From Candidatus Uhrbacteria bacterium GW2011_GWC2_41_11 (GTDB lineage: Bacteria; Patescibacteriota; Patescibacteriia; UBA9934; GWF2-40-263), in NCBI GenBank assembly GCA_000996355.1, contig LCAH01000002.1, positions 93,703-126,572 on the forward strand: DNA of 32,870 nt, given 5' to 3'. Positions 24,740-32,870 of this stretch are shown in pieces (positions within the stretch are counted from its first letter, which is position 1; each line of letters opens with the position of its first letter). The position numbers were made by a program, and so were the translations under genes. The notes beneath the pieces are model-generated. The model worked only from the letters and a program-made list of their open reading frames with translations, searched no databases and was not told the origin of the DNA.

Positions 24740-25411
24740 ATGGCATACGGACATCGAGATAGTGGTTCTGGCGGTTTCAGAGGTGGAAAAAAATTCGGAG
24801 GACAAGATTCCTGGGGACGCGGCAGTGGGGGAAGAAGTGGTAGTGGTCGCCCATCCACAATGTTTCAGGCAACTTGTAGCGAATGTGGAAACGACTGTGA
24901 AGTTCCATTTAAACCAGTTTCCGGTCGACCTGTTTTTTGTTCCAAATGTTTTCGTAAAGATGATGATGGTGGTAGCAGTAATGGATCATTTGCAGGTTTC
25001 CGAGATTCTCGTTCTGACAATTTTTCCCTTGATGAAAAACGGATGTTTAGTGCCACCTGTGCAAAGTGTGGAAATCAGTGCGATGTTCCATTTAAACCAA
25101 CAGGTGAGAAACCAGTTTATTGCCGTGAATGCTTTGGAACAAGTGCAAGTCATCAAAATCGCGGAGGTGGAGATACACAAATTGCTGAGCAATTAAAAGC
25201 AATCAGTGCAAAACTTGATGCAATTTTACGAGCGGTCACTCCAACATTTACGGTTCCTCTTGCTGCGTCTAAAAAAGAAGTCCCTTTGGTAAAAGAAGAA
25301 TCAAAAATAGAAGAAGTGATAGAGGTTGTAAAGGAAAGTAAAGCAGAAAAGAAAAAAGCGGTTACACCAAAAAAAGAAACGAAAAAGAAAGCACCAGCCA
25401 AAAAAAAGTAA
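24740..25411 (+). CDS. Tandem zinc-ribbon protein with Gly/Arg-rich N-terminus and Lys-rich tail
   Basis: Two copies of CxxCGxxCxVPFKPxxxxPVxCxxCF; MAYGHRDSGSGGFRGGKKFGG start; C-terminal KAEKKKAVTPKKETKKKAPAKKK. Confidence 0.8.
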   Translation: MAYGHRDSGSGGFRGGKKFGGQDSWGRGSGGRSGSGRPSTMFQATCSECGNDCEVPFKPVSGRPVFCSKCFRKDDDGGSSNGSFAGFRDSRSDNFSLDEKRMFSATCAKCGNQCDVPFKPTGEKPVYCRECFGTSASHQNRGGGDTQIAEQLKAISAKLDAILRAVTPTFTVPLAASKKEVPLVKEESKIEEVIEVVKESKAEKKKAVTPKKETKKKAPAKKK

Positions 25412-25420
25412 CACATAAAA

Positions 25421-25451
25421 AAGATCCTCACTTGTGTGAGGATCTTTTTTA
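25421..25451 (+). terminator. Terminator of the zinc-ribbon gene
   Basis: AAGATCCTCAC-ttgt-GTGAGGATCTT followed by a T run. Confidence 0.9.
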
Positions 25452-25503
25452 ACCGTTTGGTATTGTATTTTTTCTTTTTTTCTGGTTTACTCGTTTCCGC
25501 ATT

Positions 25504-26929
25504 ATGGAACACAACAATGTTATCATCCGTTTCGAACGCGTCTCATTTAGCTACGGTGAAGACAACCCCATTCTTGATGAGGCTGATTTTTCCATGCGTG
25601 AGGATGCAAAATTTACAGTCGTGGGCCAGAATGGTGCAGGGAAGAGCACAATTTTTAAATTGATTACAGGTGAGCTCAAACCAGATGAAGGAAAAATTCA
25701 TCTTCCTTTAAAAACAACCATTGCAACTGCCAAGCAGGTTATGGCACGCGAATATCTTGAAGAATCTGTTCGTACTTATTTTTCGCATGCATTTTCGGAC
25801 ATTCAATATGATCTTGATCGTCGAATCAAAGATGTTTTGGAGGTTGTGAATCTCGATGCTCCTCTTGATAAAAACGTTGGGGCATTTTCCGGTGGACAGC
25901 AAGCGCGTCTTCTTTTGGCCTATGCGCTTATTCAGGAACCTGACATTCTTCTTCTTGATGAGCCAACGAATAATCTGGATCGTGACGGTATCGACCACCT
26001 CACGGGATTTCTTATGATGTATCCAAAAACCGTGCTTGTGATTTCTCATGATGCAGATTTTTTGAATGCATTTACCGAAGGCGTGCTTCATTTGGATGTG
26101 TTTACAGGTAAAGTAGAAAAGTATGACGGAAACTATGATGATGTGGTTCGTGAAATTGCCGCGCGAGTCGAGCGAGATCGCATGCGTAATGCTCAGCTTT
26201 TGAAAGATATTCAAGATCGCAAAGACAAAATAAACTTTTTTTCCCACAAAGGAGGAAAGATGCGTAAATTAGCCAGCAAACTTCGCGACCAAGTGTCTGA
26301 TGCGGAAGAAAATATGGTTGATGTACGTCGGGATGATAAAACCATCAAAGATTTTACGATTCCATCTCAACCATTTTCCGATGTTCTTGTTCACCTCACT
26401 TCATTGAAAACGATTCGAAATCATGAAGCAAAACGAGTTGACATTGATGTAAAGATGCGGAAGGGGAATCATCTTCTTATTTCAGGTCCAAATGGGATTG
26501 GAAAAAGTACATTGTTGCGTACATTGGCAGAGGGAACAGATCCAGGAGCGAAGATAACAGAGGGTGTGAAAGTCGGATATTATCGACAGGATTTTTCCGG
26601 ACTTGATTTTGATAAATCTGCCTATCAAGTATTATGAGATGATTCGTCGAACCGCTGCACAATTTTTACTTGACAGTGATGCACTTCGCACACAAGTCGG
26701 TTCTCTTTCAGAAGGACAAAAAGGGTTACTTTGTTTTGCGTGTTTTGTACTTCAAACTCCCAGTCTTTTGATTTTTGATGAGCCGACAAATCATATAAAT
26801 TTTCGACATTTGCCTGTAATCGCTCGTGCACTTGATGCGTATGAGGGAGCATTGATTTTGGTAAGTCATGCTCCGGATTTTGTGAAGGAAATTCATTTTG
26901 ATCAAATCATTGATCTTGCTGTGTTATAA
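25504..26929 (+). pseudogene. ABC-F family ATPase, split by a frameshift near 26622-26638
   Basis: First part has GQNGAGKST, LSGGQ-like AFSGGQQARLLLAYAL, LLLDEPTNNLD and GPNGIGKST. It ends SAYQVL*. The +1 frame continues EMIRRTAAQFLL...GSLSEGQKGLLCFACFVLQTPSLLIFDEPTNHINFRHLPVIARAL. Confidence 0.8.
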
Positions 26930-27076
26930 AATCAATCATTCATTTTTGTTTTTGTGAGGACTTTCACATTTAGATGCAGACCAAGGAGAAATCGAGGATT
27001 TTTATGAACTGTACTCACAGGTACAGTGAACAAAAAACGTAGATTTCGACACAGGTATGCGCCGAATGAGAAAGTT

Positions 27077-28309
27077 CTATCCAATATTTTCTCCTGCAAG
27101 ATGTCCGGTCGCCCAAGACGCTTGGAGATTAAATCCTCCGGTAAATCCGTCAATATTCAAAATTTCTCCTGCAAAGAAAAGTCCGGGACAGATATTTGAT
27201 TCCATGGTTGATGGATTCACTTCTGTGAGTTCCACACCTCCAGCTGTGACAAACTCATCTCCTGCATCTCGTCCTTTTACATGAAGTGGAATAGATTTGA
27301 TCCATGATAGAGAACGGATGAGATCTTTTTTTGGAACATCTCCTGTATGTTTTTCTGGAGAAAGAGAAAGTTTTTCACAAACAATCAAGGCTAAGGATTT
27401 TGGAATAATGGTTGCCATCGTGTTCAACCAGTTACGTTTTGGATTTGAAGCGATTACTGTTTCTATTTTGTGACGCAATGCGTCTTCGGAAATATCAGGA
27501 AAGAGATCAATAGAAATATTCAGTGGTTGTTTTGAATCATCCCATTCAAATGTGATGAGTGAAGATAAGGCAAAGATAGCAGGACCACTCAGTCCTTTGT
27601 GGGTAAAAAGAAAAGGACCTGTAAATGAAATGGGTTTTGAACAAGTCGCTGTGATGGTCGCCTTAGAAAAAGAAAGACCTGAAATTTGCGCAGGCCATGT
27701 TTCTTTTGTAAAAAATGCGTTCAGACTTGGAGTGAGTTTTGTAATGGAGTGACCAAGCGACGCTGCAAATGTATATCCATCTCCTGTTGACCCTGTATGT
27801 CGGTATGCTTGTCCGCCAGTGGTGAGAACGACTTTTTCAACCTGAAGAGGTGTTTCATTTTCTTTAAAAAAGATTTGAAATCCTTTTTTGTCTTTTTTTA
27901 TTTGAGTGACAGATGTGTTCAGGAGGACATGAATATTTGGATGACGAAATAATTGTTCAAAAACAGCTACAATATCTTTTCCATTATCTGATTGAGGAAA
28001 AACACGTGCATCCCGTTCTGTTTTTAACGGAACCCCATGTGATTCGAACCATTCATAGATGTCTCGCGGGGAGAATTGATGCATGGCTGAGGATAAAAAT
28101 TTACTGCCACGCGGATAGTTTGTGAGAACGGTACGGACGTCGCGAATACCTGTTGTCACATTGCATCGTCCACCGCCTGAAATCATGACTTTTTTTCCTA
28201 ATCCATTATTTTTTTCAATAAGAAAAATATTGATTTCAGAATTTTTTTCAAGAATGGTTGCGGCGGTCATGAGTCCTGCGGCTCCGCCACCGATAATAGC
28301 TACGTTCAT
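27077..28309 (-). CDS. HI0933-like flavoprotein (NAD(P)/FAD-dependent oxidoreductase)
   Basis: MNVAIIGGGAAGLMTAA, GLGKKVMISGGGRCNVTT, TTGGQAYRHTGSTGDGYTFAASLGHSI, ...LFFAGEILNIDGFTGGFNLQASWATGHLAG. Confidence 0.94.
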   Translation of the reverse strand: MNVAIIGGGAAGLMTAATILEKNSEINIFLIEKNNGLGKKVMISGGGRCNVTTGIRDVRTVLTNYPRGSKFLSSAMHQFSPRDIYEWFESHGVPLKTERDARVFPQSDNGKDIVAVFEQLFRHPNIHVLLNTSVTQIKKDKKGFQIFFKENETPLQVEKVVLTTGGQAYRHTGSTGDGYTFAASLGHSITKLTPSLNAFFTKETWPAQISGLSFSKATITATCSKPISFTGPFLFTHKGLSGPAIFALSSLITFEWDDSKQPLNISIDLFPDISEDALRHKIETVIASNPKRNWLNTMATIIPKSLALIVCEKLSLSPEKHTGDVPKKDLIRSLSWIKSIPLHVKGRDAGDEFVTAGGVELTEVNPSTMESNICPGLFFAGEILNIDGFTGGFNLQASWATGHLAGENIG

Positions 28310-28374
28310 AGAGGGATGTACTCGTTTTTGATTTTGGAAAAAATGGTATACTAGATTCGATTTATTTTTACCCT

Positions 28375-29448
28375 ATGCTTCCACGTTCTTCTGAAATACC
28401 TCCGCATGTTATCACTATTTCTACATGGACGATTCTTCGGGTTATTTTTATTTTGATTGGTTTGGGTATTTTGTGGTTTTTGCGCGATGTACTCGTTATT
28501 CTCGTGGTCGCACTATTGCTCGCGGCTCTTATTGATCCGTTCGCAGACTGGTTTGCAAAATATCGTGTGCCGAGAAGCATCGCTGTTTTGATGGTATATA
28601 TTATTTTGCTTGGATTAGCGGCTCTTGTTCTCGTGCTTATTATTCCGCCTCTTGTCATGGAAGTCGAGCAATTTATTGTAAATTTTTCTTCCATGTATGA
28701 AACATTCCTGAAATCCGTCGGTCATTTTCAAGCGGTGAGCATAGAACGAGGATTTGGACAGAATATTCAAACAAGTTTGCAGGCATTGCAGGAGGGGGTC
28801 GGTCGTTCGCTTCTCCAACTTTTTTCAACCATAACAGGATTTTTTGGGGGTCTTGCGACGTTTTTAATTGTTCTTGTTTTGGCATTTTATATGGTTGTCG
28901 AGGAGAGTGCTGCTCGGCGATTTTTTAAAAATTTGGCTCCGGAAGAATATCAGCCATTTTTGGCTGGACTTTTTACGAAAATGCAGCAACGCATCGGAGC
29001 TTGGCTTCGCGGGCAGCTTGTTCTTGGGTTGGTTGTAGGAACGGCAACATATATTGGATTGCTTATTCTTGGAGTTCCTTATGCGCTTGTACTTGGACTC
29101 ATCGCAGGGTTATTGGAAGTGATCCCATACGCCGGACCTATGTTTTCTGCTGTGCCAATCCTTCTTATTGCATTTTCAACTTCTTCTTTTCAAGGATTCA
29201 TGGCTTTAGGTTTGATCATTTTTATTCAACAAGTGGAAAATAATTTGCTTGTTCCAAAGATTATGCAAAAAGCAACAGGCTTGAATCCGATTGTGAGTAT
29301 TACAGCTTTACTCATTGGAATTCGTTTTGGAGGGTTTGTCGGCGCATTGCTCGCCATCCCCGTTGCTGCCATGATTGCTGTTATTTCAGAGGAATTATTT
29401 GTGGCTCATCCGGTTTTTTTTGAATCACGTCTTTCACAACGAAAATAG
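28375..29448 (+). CDS. AI-2E/PerM family transporter
   Basis: Eight-TM pattern with VPYALVLGLIAGLLEVIPYAGPMFSAVPILLIAF and QQVENNLLVPKIMQKATGLNPIVSITALLIGIRFGGFVGALLAIPVAA. Confidence 0.92.
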   Translation: MLPRSSEIPPHVITISTWTILRVIFILIGLGILWFLRDVLVILVVALLLAALIDPFADWFAKYRVPRSIAVLMVYIILLGLAALVLVLIIPPLVMEVEQFIVNFSSMYETFLKSVGHFQAVSIERGFGQNIQTSLQALQEGVGRSLLQLFSTITGFFGGLATFLIVLVLAFYMVVEESAARRFFKNLAPEEYQPFLAGLFTKMQQRIGAWLRGQLVLGLVVGTATYIGLLILGVPYALVLGLIAGLLEVIPYAGPMFSAVPILLIAFSTSSFQGFMALGLIIFIQQVENNLLVPKIMQKATGLNPIVSITALLIGIRFGGFVGALLAIPVAAMIAVISEELFVAHPVFFESRLSQRK

Positions 29449-29461
29449 ATTTTATTCTTGT

Positions 29462-29899
29462 ATGGGACTTCAACACGCACATATTCGCACCTGGTTTCCG
29501 TTGATCGTTGCTGGATTAACCATTGCTTTGCTTGTATTGGTTGGATGGTGGTTTTCTCTACGAATTTTTTTTCCTCCTTTATCAAAACCTCAGGAAAAGA
29601 ATCAACGAACCGCACCAACAACGGAAATGTACGAAACTTCTGTCTCTGGAATTTTATCCAATTTTTTGGATGAACTTGATGCGGCGACAGATAACACATG
29701 GCGTCTGACTCTTGTGGAGGAAACAGAGAACCACATGCTTGCGTTGCTTGTTCCTGCAGAACGTCGAGATGTTCATTTGGAAATCATTACCTCCCTTCAT
29801 CTGATGCGTACAGGTTTTTCGAAAAATACTCCGGATACAGTGGAAGAAGGACGTCATCGTTTGGAGGAAATTTTTGTGCGTGAATCTTGGCTTCCATAA
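29462..29899 (+). CDS. Hypothetical single-TM protein
   Basis: MGLQHAHIRTWFPLIVAGLTIALLVLVGWWF... in a same-strand run of envelope genes; start reassigned from 29375. Confidence 0.65.
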   Translation: MGLQHAHIRTWFPLIVAGLTIALLVLVGWWFSLRIFFPPLSKPQEKNQRTAPTTEMYETSVSGILSNFLDELDAATDNTWRLTLVEETENHMLALLVPAERRDVHLEIITSLHLMRTGFSKNTPDTVEEGRHRLEEIFVRESWLP

Positions 29900-29904
29900 A
29901 TTAC

Positions 29905-30669
29905 ATGCTTGTTTTACTTCGTGTCATTCCATTCGTGATTGGATTAACCGTTGCAGGGGGAGTTTTTGTGCTACTTACTTTTCCTCATATCTCTATTTGG
30001 GTGATGTTGGCAACACTTTTCCTGATTCTTGTTCTTCTGATTCGTTTGGTTGGTTGGGCACCTGACCAGGCACATTTTTGGTTTTTGACAGGAATACCAT
30101 TTAGCATGTTGATTGCCGCGTTTTCTTTGATTCTTTTTTTAGAAGAAGATATTCAGAAAGGAGTTCTTGGCATTATGACTGCATTTTTTCTCTTTTTTTT
30201 CTGTGAACATTTATTTACCTATATTCATGCTCCTGGTGCGTATCAAATGCATGCGATCGAACATCTTACGTCTGTCATGAGTATTTGTACCCTTTTTTTT
30301 CTGTCCGCCAGTCTGTATGCATTTCGACTTTTTCTCCAGCCATCCTTATGGATTATCGGTCTTATTTTTTTCTTTTCCGCATTTTTTCTTTTGGCTGCTT
30401 CTTTGTGGGCTTGTAAAATATCGACTGTGCGAATGACTTCATATGCGTTTGTGGGAGCATTCCTTCTCACAGAATGGTTTGGAAGTATGACCTTTCTTCC
30501 AAGCGGTTTTTTTCCAAATGCAGCTCTGGTCGCATTATTGGCATACGTGTTTCTTGGAGTGAGCCGCGCTCATTTTCTCCAAAAGTTGACGCCGAAGGTA
30601 TTAACGCGTTACGTATTATTTGCAAGTCTGCTTGCAGCAGCTGTTTTTGGAACCGCCCGCTGGGTTTGA
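29905..30669 (+). CDS. Hypothetical multi-TM membrane protein
   Basis: MLVLLRVIPFVIGLTVAGGVFVLL... with about 7-8 hydrophobic segments; same-strand context. Confidence 0.7.
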   Translation: MLVLLRVIPFVIGLTVAGGVFVLLTFPHISIWVMLATLFLILVLLIRLVGWAPDQAHFWFLTGIPFSMLIAAFSLILFLEEDIQKGVLGIMTAFFLFFFCEHLFTYIHAPGAYQMHAIEHLTSVMSICTLFFLSASLYAFRLFLQPSLWIIGLIFFFSAFFLLAASLWACKISTVRMTSYAFVGAFLLTEWFGSMTFLPSGFFPNAALVALLAYVFLGVSRAHFLQKLTPKVLTRYVLFASLLAAAVFGTARWV

Positions 30670-30680
30670 TCTCTTTTTGT

Positions 30681-31763
30681 ATGTCTCATGTTTCCTGGTA
30701 TTCCTTATTACGTTTCTCTTTTTTAGCTATCATCCTCGGATCTCTTTCCGGGGTGGCAGCGGCTGCATTTACTCAAAGTTATCTTGCGGATTATGCAACA
30801 GTGCTTCAGGAACGATTTGTTCCTTTGCGTCTTTCGGAAGAACGTCCACTTCGTCTACCTACCCGATTTGAAGAATCTGTTGAACTTGTACGTGAAACCG
30901 TTGTCCCTTCTGTGGCACAGATATACACGGAAGTATCCAATGCTATGGGTGTGTATGAGCCAAAAGATGCAAAAGCCAGTGCAGTTCTTCTTACATCTGA
31001 TGGATGGATGGTGAGTACAACTTCACTGGATCTTGTTTCTTTGCGGCGTGCACAAGTTGTTGTTGGTCGGGAAGTGTATGCAGTAAAAAATGTTGTTATT
31101 GATGCGAAAACTGATGTTGTCTTTTTGAAAGTGGATGCATCCAACCTTCCGGTCATGGCATTTGGAAAACCTGAAGAATTGGAAGGAGGAGATACGCTTT
31201 TTATTGTTGGCGCATCTTGGTTTGTGCTTCCAACGTCATTGACAGGTTTTGAGTATACGGGTCCACTTGTGGATGATGCAGAAACATCTCGTCTTCGTCT
31301 GATGATGGCGAACGCGATAGATTCCATGTATACCGGATCCGCGGTCACAAATGCAGCTGGTGAACTGGTCGGAATCGTCATGCCAGAAAAAGACGGGAAA
31401 CAACGTGTTCTTCCTCTTTCTTTGTGGAAGCCAGCCATTGCTTCTTTTCTTAAAGAAGGAAAAATTATTCGTTCTAAATTTGGAGCCTCTGTGATTGATT
31501 TGGCATGGGCTCCAGGTCTTTCAAAAGATCGTTCGCATAATCTTCGCGAAGGGGCTCTTATTGAAGCGTTGACACCTGGCGGTTCTGCAGAAAAAGCCGG
31601 ATTGAAATCTGGAGATGTGATTCTTGAACTCAATGGTGAATCTGTTCTTCGGTTTCAGCCTTTAGATAACCTTCTCCAGCGTTATAAACCACAAGAAACG
31701 GTTTCTTTTCTTGTGAATCGTGCAGGAACGGAAATATCATTTAATGTTCTGCTCGGGGAATAA
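30681..31763 (+). CDS. HtrA/DegP-like trypsin-fold protein with PDZ domain, probably catalytically inactive
   Basis: SVAQIYTE...ASAVLLTSDGWMVSTTSLDLV...DAKTDVVFLKVD...DSMYTGSAVTNAAGELVGIV, then PDZ GALIEALTPGGSAEKAGLKSGDVILELNGESV. Start reassigned from 30474. Confidence 0.82.
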   Translation: MSHVSWYSLLRFSFLAIILGSLSGVAAAAFTQSYLADYATVLQERFVPLRLSEERPLRLPTRFEESVELVRETVVPSVAQIYTEVSNAMGVYEPKDAKASAVLLTSDGWMVSTTSLDLVSLRRAQVVVGREVYAVKNVVIDAKTDVVFLKVDASNLPVMAFGKPEELEGGDTLFIVGASWFVLPTSLTGFEYTGPLVDDAETSRLRLMMANAIDSMYTGSAVTNAAGELVGIVMPEKDGKQRVLPLSLWKPAIASFLKEGKIIRSKFGASVIDLAWAPGLSKDRSHNLREGALIEALTPGGSAEKAGLKSGDVILELNGESVLRFQPLDNLLQRYKPQETVSFLVNRAGTEISFNVLLGE

Positions 31764-31775
31764 TTATTTGTGTCT

Positions 31776-32420
31776 ATGTCTCATCTTTCACCTTCATCCA
31801 CGCTTTTACGAGGTTGGCGGATTATTTTTGCAGGAGCGGGAATTGGGCTTGTTCTTGCTCTGGCAGTTTCGTTTCTTCAGCCGCTTCGATACTCTTCAAC
31901 GGTTCGTCTTTTGCTCAAACAGCAAGATGTCGGGTCTGTTGATGCGTATACAGCAAGTCGTTCTGTGGAACGTCTGGCAGAAAATTTATCAACCATTGTT
32001 TACACCACGAGTTTTTTTGAGCAGGTGTTGAATTCCGGTTTTGATATTGATAAAGGTATTTTTCCAACGCAAGAATATAAACGTCGGCGTGCATGGTCAA
32101 AGATGATTTCCGCAACAGTTTCTCGCGGTTCGGGTCTTTTGACGATTTCTGTGTATCATCCGGATGTTGCGCAGGCAGAGCAGATAGTGAATGCCGTTGC
32201 TTATGTGTTGACTCAACAAGCTTCCTCATATCTTTCCGGGGGAAAGGTGGAAATTCAAGTCGTGGATAAAGCCCTAAATTCTCGTTGGCCGGCCAAACCA
32301 AATATTCCGGCGAATGTATTTTCAGGGTTTGTTTTAGGGGGATTAGCAGGGGTTGCATATCTTTTGATTCAAGCAGAAAGGATTCGCAGGAGACATCAGC
32401 TCATTGATGAGGAATTCTGA
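31776..32420 (+). CDS. Wzz/chain-length determinant-like membrane protein
   Basis: N-terminal TM with LQPLRYSSTVRLLLKQQ, a coiled-coil-like middle, RWPAKPNIPANVFSGFVLGGLAGVAYLLIQ second TM. Confidence 0.78.
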   Translation: MSHLSPSSTLLRGWRIIFAGAGIGLVLALAVSFLQPLRYSSTVRLLLKQQDVGSVDAYTASRSVERLAENLSTIVYTTSFFEQVLNSGFDIDKGIFPTQEYKRRRAWSKMISATVSRGSGLLTISVYHPDVAQAEQIVNAVAYVLTQQASSYLSGGKVEIQVVDKALNSRWPAKPNIPANVFSGFVLGGLAGVAYLLIQAERIRRRHQLIDEEF

Positions 32421-32480
32421 TCGTTTTTAAAATCTTGACGGTGTTTTTTTCTCCAGGTAAGGTGCCTATGATAAATCCAT

Positions 32481-32557
32481 CCAATCGGCCTGATACAGCG
32501 GTCAGAACGTCTCCTCCTCGTTCGGACGCGCCCGTGTCAGGCTGATTGGGTGGGTTT
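32481..32557 (+). terminator. Long structured hairpin/terminator with TCTCCTCCT apical loop
   Basis: CCAATCGGCCTGATAC...GTGTCAGGCTGATTGG 16-bp stem (two G-U), inner stem GAACG-TCTCCTCCT-CGTTC, followed by GTGGGTTTTT. Confidence 0.65.
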
Positions 32558-32571
32558 TTCGTTTACAATTC

Positions 32572-32600
32572 TTGACACTTTTTTTGTTTCGTGATAGATT
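32572..32600 (+). promoter_or_regulatory. Sigma70-type promoter for the last gene in the window
   Basis: TTGACA (32572-32577), 17-nt spacer, TAGATT (32595-32600); flanked by the 11-bp inverted repeat 32573-32583/32609-32619. Confidence 0.75.
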
Positions 32601-32606
32601 CCTTTT

Positions 32607-32815
32607 TCAAAAAGTGTCAGGTTTATGCCTTGAAGCGGTTCGGTATACGTTTGCAACATCTCCTCCTTGTTGTATATCGAATATCGAACCACTCCAGTGT
32701 GTAAGGCTTCTAAAAATGGCGTCTTTTCGCTGGAATTTAAGTTCTTAAAAAAAGCCGGCTTATTCTACAGGCCAACCGGTCCCCACGGTTCCTTTGGGGT
32801 TATGGAGGTAGACAG
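32607..32815 (+). promoter_or_regulatory. Long structured 5' leader containing a TCTCCTCCT-loop hairpin
   Basis: GGTTCG...CAACA-TCTCCTCCT-TGTTG...CGAACC hairpin, further local stems, then GGAGGT SD before GTG at 32816. Confidence 0.5.
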
Positions 32816-32870
32816 GTGAAAAGTTTGATGACCGCCCTGCTCGCAGGGCTCGTTCTCTCGTTTGCGTTTG
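32816..32870 (+). CDS. 5' end of a secreted/membrane protein gene (truncated by the window)
   Basis: GTG start 7 nt after GGAGGT; translation (V/M)KSLMTALLAGLVLSFAF resembles a signal peptide. Confidence 0.6.
   Translation, partial: MKSLMTALLAGLVLSFAF

Noticed and set aside
24711-25196. 161-aa plus-strand ORF overlapping the zinc-ribbon gene
   Set aside because: Out-of-frame shadow. The alternate frame encodes clear tandem CxxC zinc ribbons.
30806-31633. 275-aa minus-strand ORF
   Set aside because: Antisense to the HtrA-like gene, whose PDZ and trypsin-fold motifs are recognisable on the plus strand.
1-32870. CRISPR array or Cas genes
   Set aside because: No regularly spaced direct repeats. 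The TM0106-like nuclease is RecB/Cas4-related in fold only and sits beside xseA.
1-32870. Alternative genetic code with UGA read as Gly (code 25)
   Set aside because: UGA terminates normal-length genes here (for example 16233-16235 and 30667-30669), and the split genes involve frameshifts or UAA rather than in-frame UGA at Gly positions.

Overview
This 32.9 kb window looks like a Patescibacteria/CPR-type bacterial genome. That placement is inferred from compact gene order and protein style; no database search was run. Housekeeping content is recognisable: a cyclophilin, a DUF4015-like glycoside hydrolase, a TM0106-like RecB/RNase H nuclease, xseA-xseB, a UMP kinase, an L10 leader with rplJ-rplL, tsaB, infC-rpmI-rplT, smpB with the tmRNA, an ABC-F ATPase, an HI0933-like flavoprotein, a PerM/AI-2E transporter, an HtrA-like protein and a Wzz-like protein. 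Accessory content includes a GC-rich orphan ORF (5.9-7.2 kb), a second orphan on the opposite strand (7.5-8.4 kb), and a minus-strand island of orphan acidic or membrane proteins (16.3-19.8 kb) in which most transcription units have their own TTGACA promoter and terminator. The most interesting signals are: (1) that orphan island, including a protein built from about 58-aa helical repeats with a perfect 62-bp internal duplication and a 39-aa translationally coupled smORF; (2) two nearby hairpins at the right end that present the same 9-nt loop TCTCCTCCT (anti-Shine-Dalgarno-like) on compensatorily different stems, the second in the 5' leader of a secreted-protein gene whose promoter sits in an 11-bp inverted repeat; (3) an HtrA-like protein that appears to have lost its catalytic His and Ser; (4) three disrupted genes clustered at 22.3-26.9 kb; (5) a tmRNA with an apparently long tag ending APVVA.
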